Part shown: positions 6,206 through 7,341 of the stretch, piece after piece
Position numbering within the stretch: the stretch's first letter is position 1
Layout: each line of letters opens with the position of its first letter
Assembly: GCA_016777645.1 (NCBI GenBank)
Contig: JADHRC010000078.1
Span: 1-7,341, forward strand
Source: Alphaproteobacteria bacterium
Lineage (GTDB): Bacteria; Pseudomonadota; Alphaproteobacteria; Puniceispirillales; Marisalimonadaceae
DNA length: 7,341 nt
Reading direction: 5' to 3'
Notes under the pieces: model-generated
What the model was told of the DNA's origin: nothing
The model's database searches: none
The model's input: only the letters and a program-made list of their open reading frames with translations
Position numbers and translations under genes: made by a program

Positions 6206-6940
6206 CAAACTATCATATGCATGAAATGGGGTTCAAGATACGGTCACGAATACGTAAATAGACTTTACAAATCTATAAAGAAACATACCAAACGACCAAC
6301 TCAACTTTATTGTTTTACTGATAACACTGCTAGTATTGATAAGAATATAATATGCAAACCTTTGCCTAAAATTTCTTTGCCCGAAACTATTACTTATACG
6401 CCATGGAGAAAAATGAGTTTATGGCAACACCCGCTTTATGATTTAAAAGGAGATGTTTTATTTTTAGATCTAGACTTAGTTATTACTGGGAATTTAGATC
6501 GTTTTTTTGACTTCAAGCCAGGTTTTTATTGTGTAATAGAAAATTGGACCCAATTAGGACAAAATATTGGAAATACCAGTTGTTTTAGATTTCCTGTTGG
6601 AAAATATGCTTCAATTTTTGAAGATTTTCAAAAAAATCCATCAAAGTATTGGAAAAAATATCATATAGAACAAATTTATTTAAGTGCTCAAATTAAAGAT
6701 CAAGTTTTCTGGCCAACTGAATGGTGTCAAAGTTTTAAACATAACCTTCTTCCTATTTGGCCGCTTAGGATTTGGAAACCAGCAAATCTTCCCCAAGATA
6801 CATCTATAGTCGCGTTTACAGGTAAACCTGATCCTGATGACGTTGTTAATGGTCACTGGCCGGTAAAAAAGTCACAATTTTATAAAAAAATTTATAAGCA
6901 GCTAAAGACACCTAAATGGATTTCAGAGAATTGGTTATAA
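6203..6940 (+). CDS. GT-A-fold (GT8-like) glycosyltransferase, TTG start
   Basis: A 245-residue cytoplasmic protein resembling small nucleotide-sugar transferases of the GT8 type. It opens with TIICMKWGSRYGHEYVNRLY (3-22), the nucleotide-binding first strand and helix. LYCFTDN (35-41) is the second strand. PWRKMSLWQ (67-75) leads to GDVLFLDLDLVITGNLD (83-99), whose D89-L-D91 is the metal and nucleotide-sugar binding DxD. NTSCFRFPVG (124-133) and HIEQIYLS (154-161) follow, and AFTGKPDPDDV..GHWP (204-220) resembles the C-terminal HxGxxKPW-like segment of GT8, with H218 as possible metal ligand. No signal peptide or membrane helix is seen. The donor and acceptor are unknown. It is divergent from the GT4 gene and convergent, 2 bp apart, with the 2-hydroxyacid dehydrogenase gene. 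Several sugar-transferase families share this fold, so GT8 membership is tentative although glycosyltransferase is fairly safe. Confidence 0.82.
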   Translation: MQTIICMKWGSRYGHEYVNRLYKSIKKHTKRPTQLYCFTDNTASIDKNIICKPLPKISLPETITYTPWRKMSLWQHPLYDLKGDVLFLDLDLVITGNLDRFFDFKPGFYCVIENWTQLGQNIGNTSCFRFPVGKYASIFEDFQKNPSKYWKKYHIEQIYLSAQIKDQVFWPTEWCQSFKHNLLPIWPLRIWKPANLPQDTSIVAFTGKPDPDDVVNGHWPVKKSQFYKKIYKQLKTPKWISENWL

Positions 6941-6942
6941 TT

Positions 6943-7341
6943 TTAAGAAATTTGATTAACTGGTTTTTTTTCTATAAAACCTTCTATAGCTTTTAAGTAA
7001 CCATTAAAGAATTTTTCGTATGCTTCCTCTGACACATAACCAATATGTGGTGTAAGTATAAGATTTTTTGTCTTTCTTAAAATATGATCTTTCGGAAGAG
7101 GTTCTTGATCATAAACATCTAAAGCTGCACATGAAATAACGTCATTATTTAGTGCATCTATTAAATCTTGTTCTTTTATAATTGGGCCTCTACTAGTATT
7201 AACGATTACTGATCCTTTTTTCATTAAATTAATCTTTTTCTTGTCAATATAACCTATTGTTCTATCAGATAATCTAGTATGAATTGTCAAAATATCTGAC
7301 ATTTTGAATAAATCAGTACTGCTTACATATTCAACACCAAC
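6943..7341 (-). CDS. D-isomer-specific 2-hydroxyacid dehydrogenase (N-terminus cut by window edge)
   Basis: The last 132 codons of an NAD(P)-dependent 2-hydroxyacid dehydrogenase, which interconverts 2-oxo acids and D-2-hydroxy acids in the cytoplasm. The frame is open from the TAA at 6945-6943 to the right edge, passing an internal Met at 7302, so that Met is not the start; family members have about 310-330 residues and some 180-200 lie outside. The catalytic triad is complete in the visible part: Arg in VNTSRGP (visible residue 51), Glu in DVYDQEPLP (80) and His in LTPHIGY (99). SDILTIHTRLSDRTIGYID is the typical segment before the second half of the NAD domain. It could be a phosphoglycerate dehydrogenase-like, glyoxylate/hydroxypyruvate reductase-like or lactate dehydrogenase-like enzyme; the substrate-selecting N-terminal part is missing. 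No visible link with the glycosyltransferase genes. Confidence 0.93.
   Translation of the reverse strand, partial: VGVEYVSSTDLFKMSDILTIHTRLSDRTIGYIDKKKINLMKKGSVIVNTSRGPIIKEQDLIDALNNDVISCAALDVYDQEPLPKDHILRKTKNLILTPHIGYVSEEAYEKFFNGYLKAIEGFIEKKPVNQIS

Noticed and set aside
6962..6981. Hairpin-like GGTTTT / AAAACC with 8-base loop just past the GT8-like gene
   Set aside because: Six weak pairs, no following T tract, and it lies inside the coding end of the dehydrogenase; not a credible terminator.
6943..7302. Complete 119-residue dehydrogenase starting at the Met at 7302
   Set aside because: The frame stays open and family-like (VGVEYVSSTDLFK) to the window edge, so this is an internal Met of a longer gene.

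Overview
The window is an AT-rich, tightly packed stretch of bacterial chromosome with seven protein genes and almost no non-coding DNA. The composition, the very high lysine, asparagine and isoleucine content of the soluble proteins, the short spacers and the protein types all fit a streamlined marine alphaproteobacterium of the SAR11/Pelagibacterales kind. That placement is inferred from protein style and composition, not from a marker gene. There are no RNA genes, insertion sequences, CRISPR arrays or gene-free stretches over 300 bases.

Left part (1-2150, minus strand): a membrane-bound pyrophosphatase (hppA) runs off the left edge. It carries residues that mark the K+-dependent class. Upstream of it lies a short YkuD-domain protein with a catalytic cysteine but no signal peptide. 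Across a 79- to 85-bp divergent spacer, an AmpG-type muropeptide importer is transcribed rightwards. The absent export signal plus the shared promoter region suggest that the YkuD protein may be a cytoplasmic L,D-carboxypeptidase that trims the muropeptides AmpG brings in. This is the most interesting hypothesis in the window.

Middle part (3753-6940): an O-antigen ligase/polymerase-family membrane protein follows ampG. Its 3' end overlaps by 20 bp that of a convergent GT4-type glycosyltransferase. Divergent from the GT4 gene is a small GT-A-fold (GT8-like) glycosyltransferase with a TTG start. These three genes look like a small envelope-polysaccharide group, with two glycosyltransferases and one membrane protein that joins or polymerises glycans.

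Right edge: a D-isomer-specific 2-hydroxyacid dehydrogenase converges on the GT8-like gene with 2 bp between stop codons and is cut by the right edge.

The strand order is - - + + - + -, so only hppA with the YkuD gene and ampG with the ligase can be operons. I found no clearly new multi-gene system.
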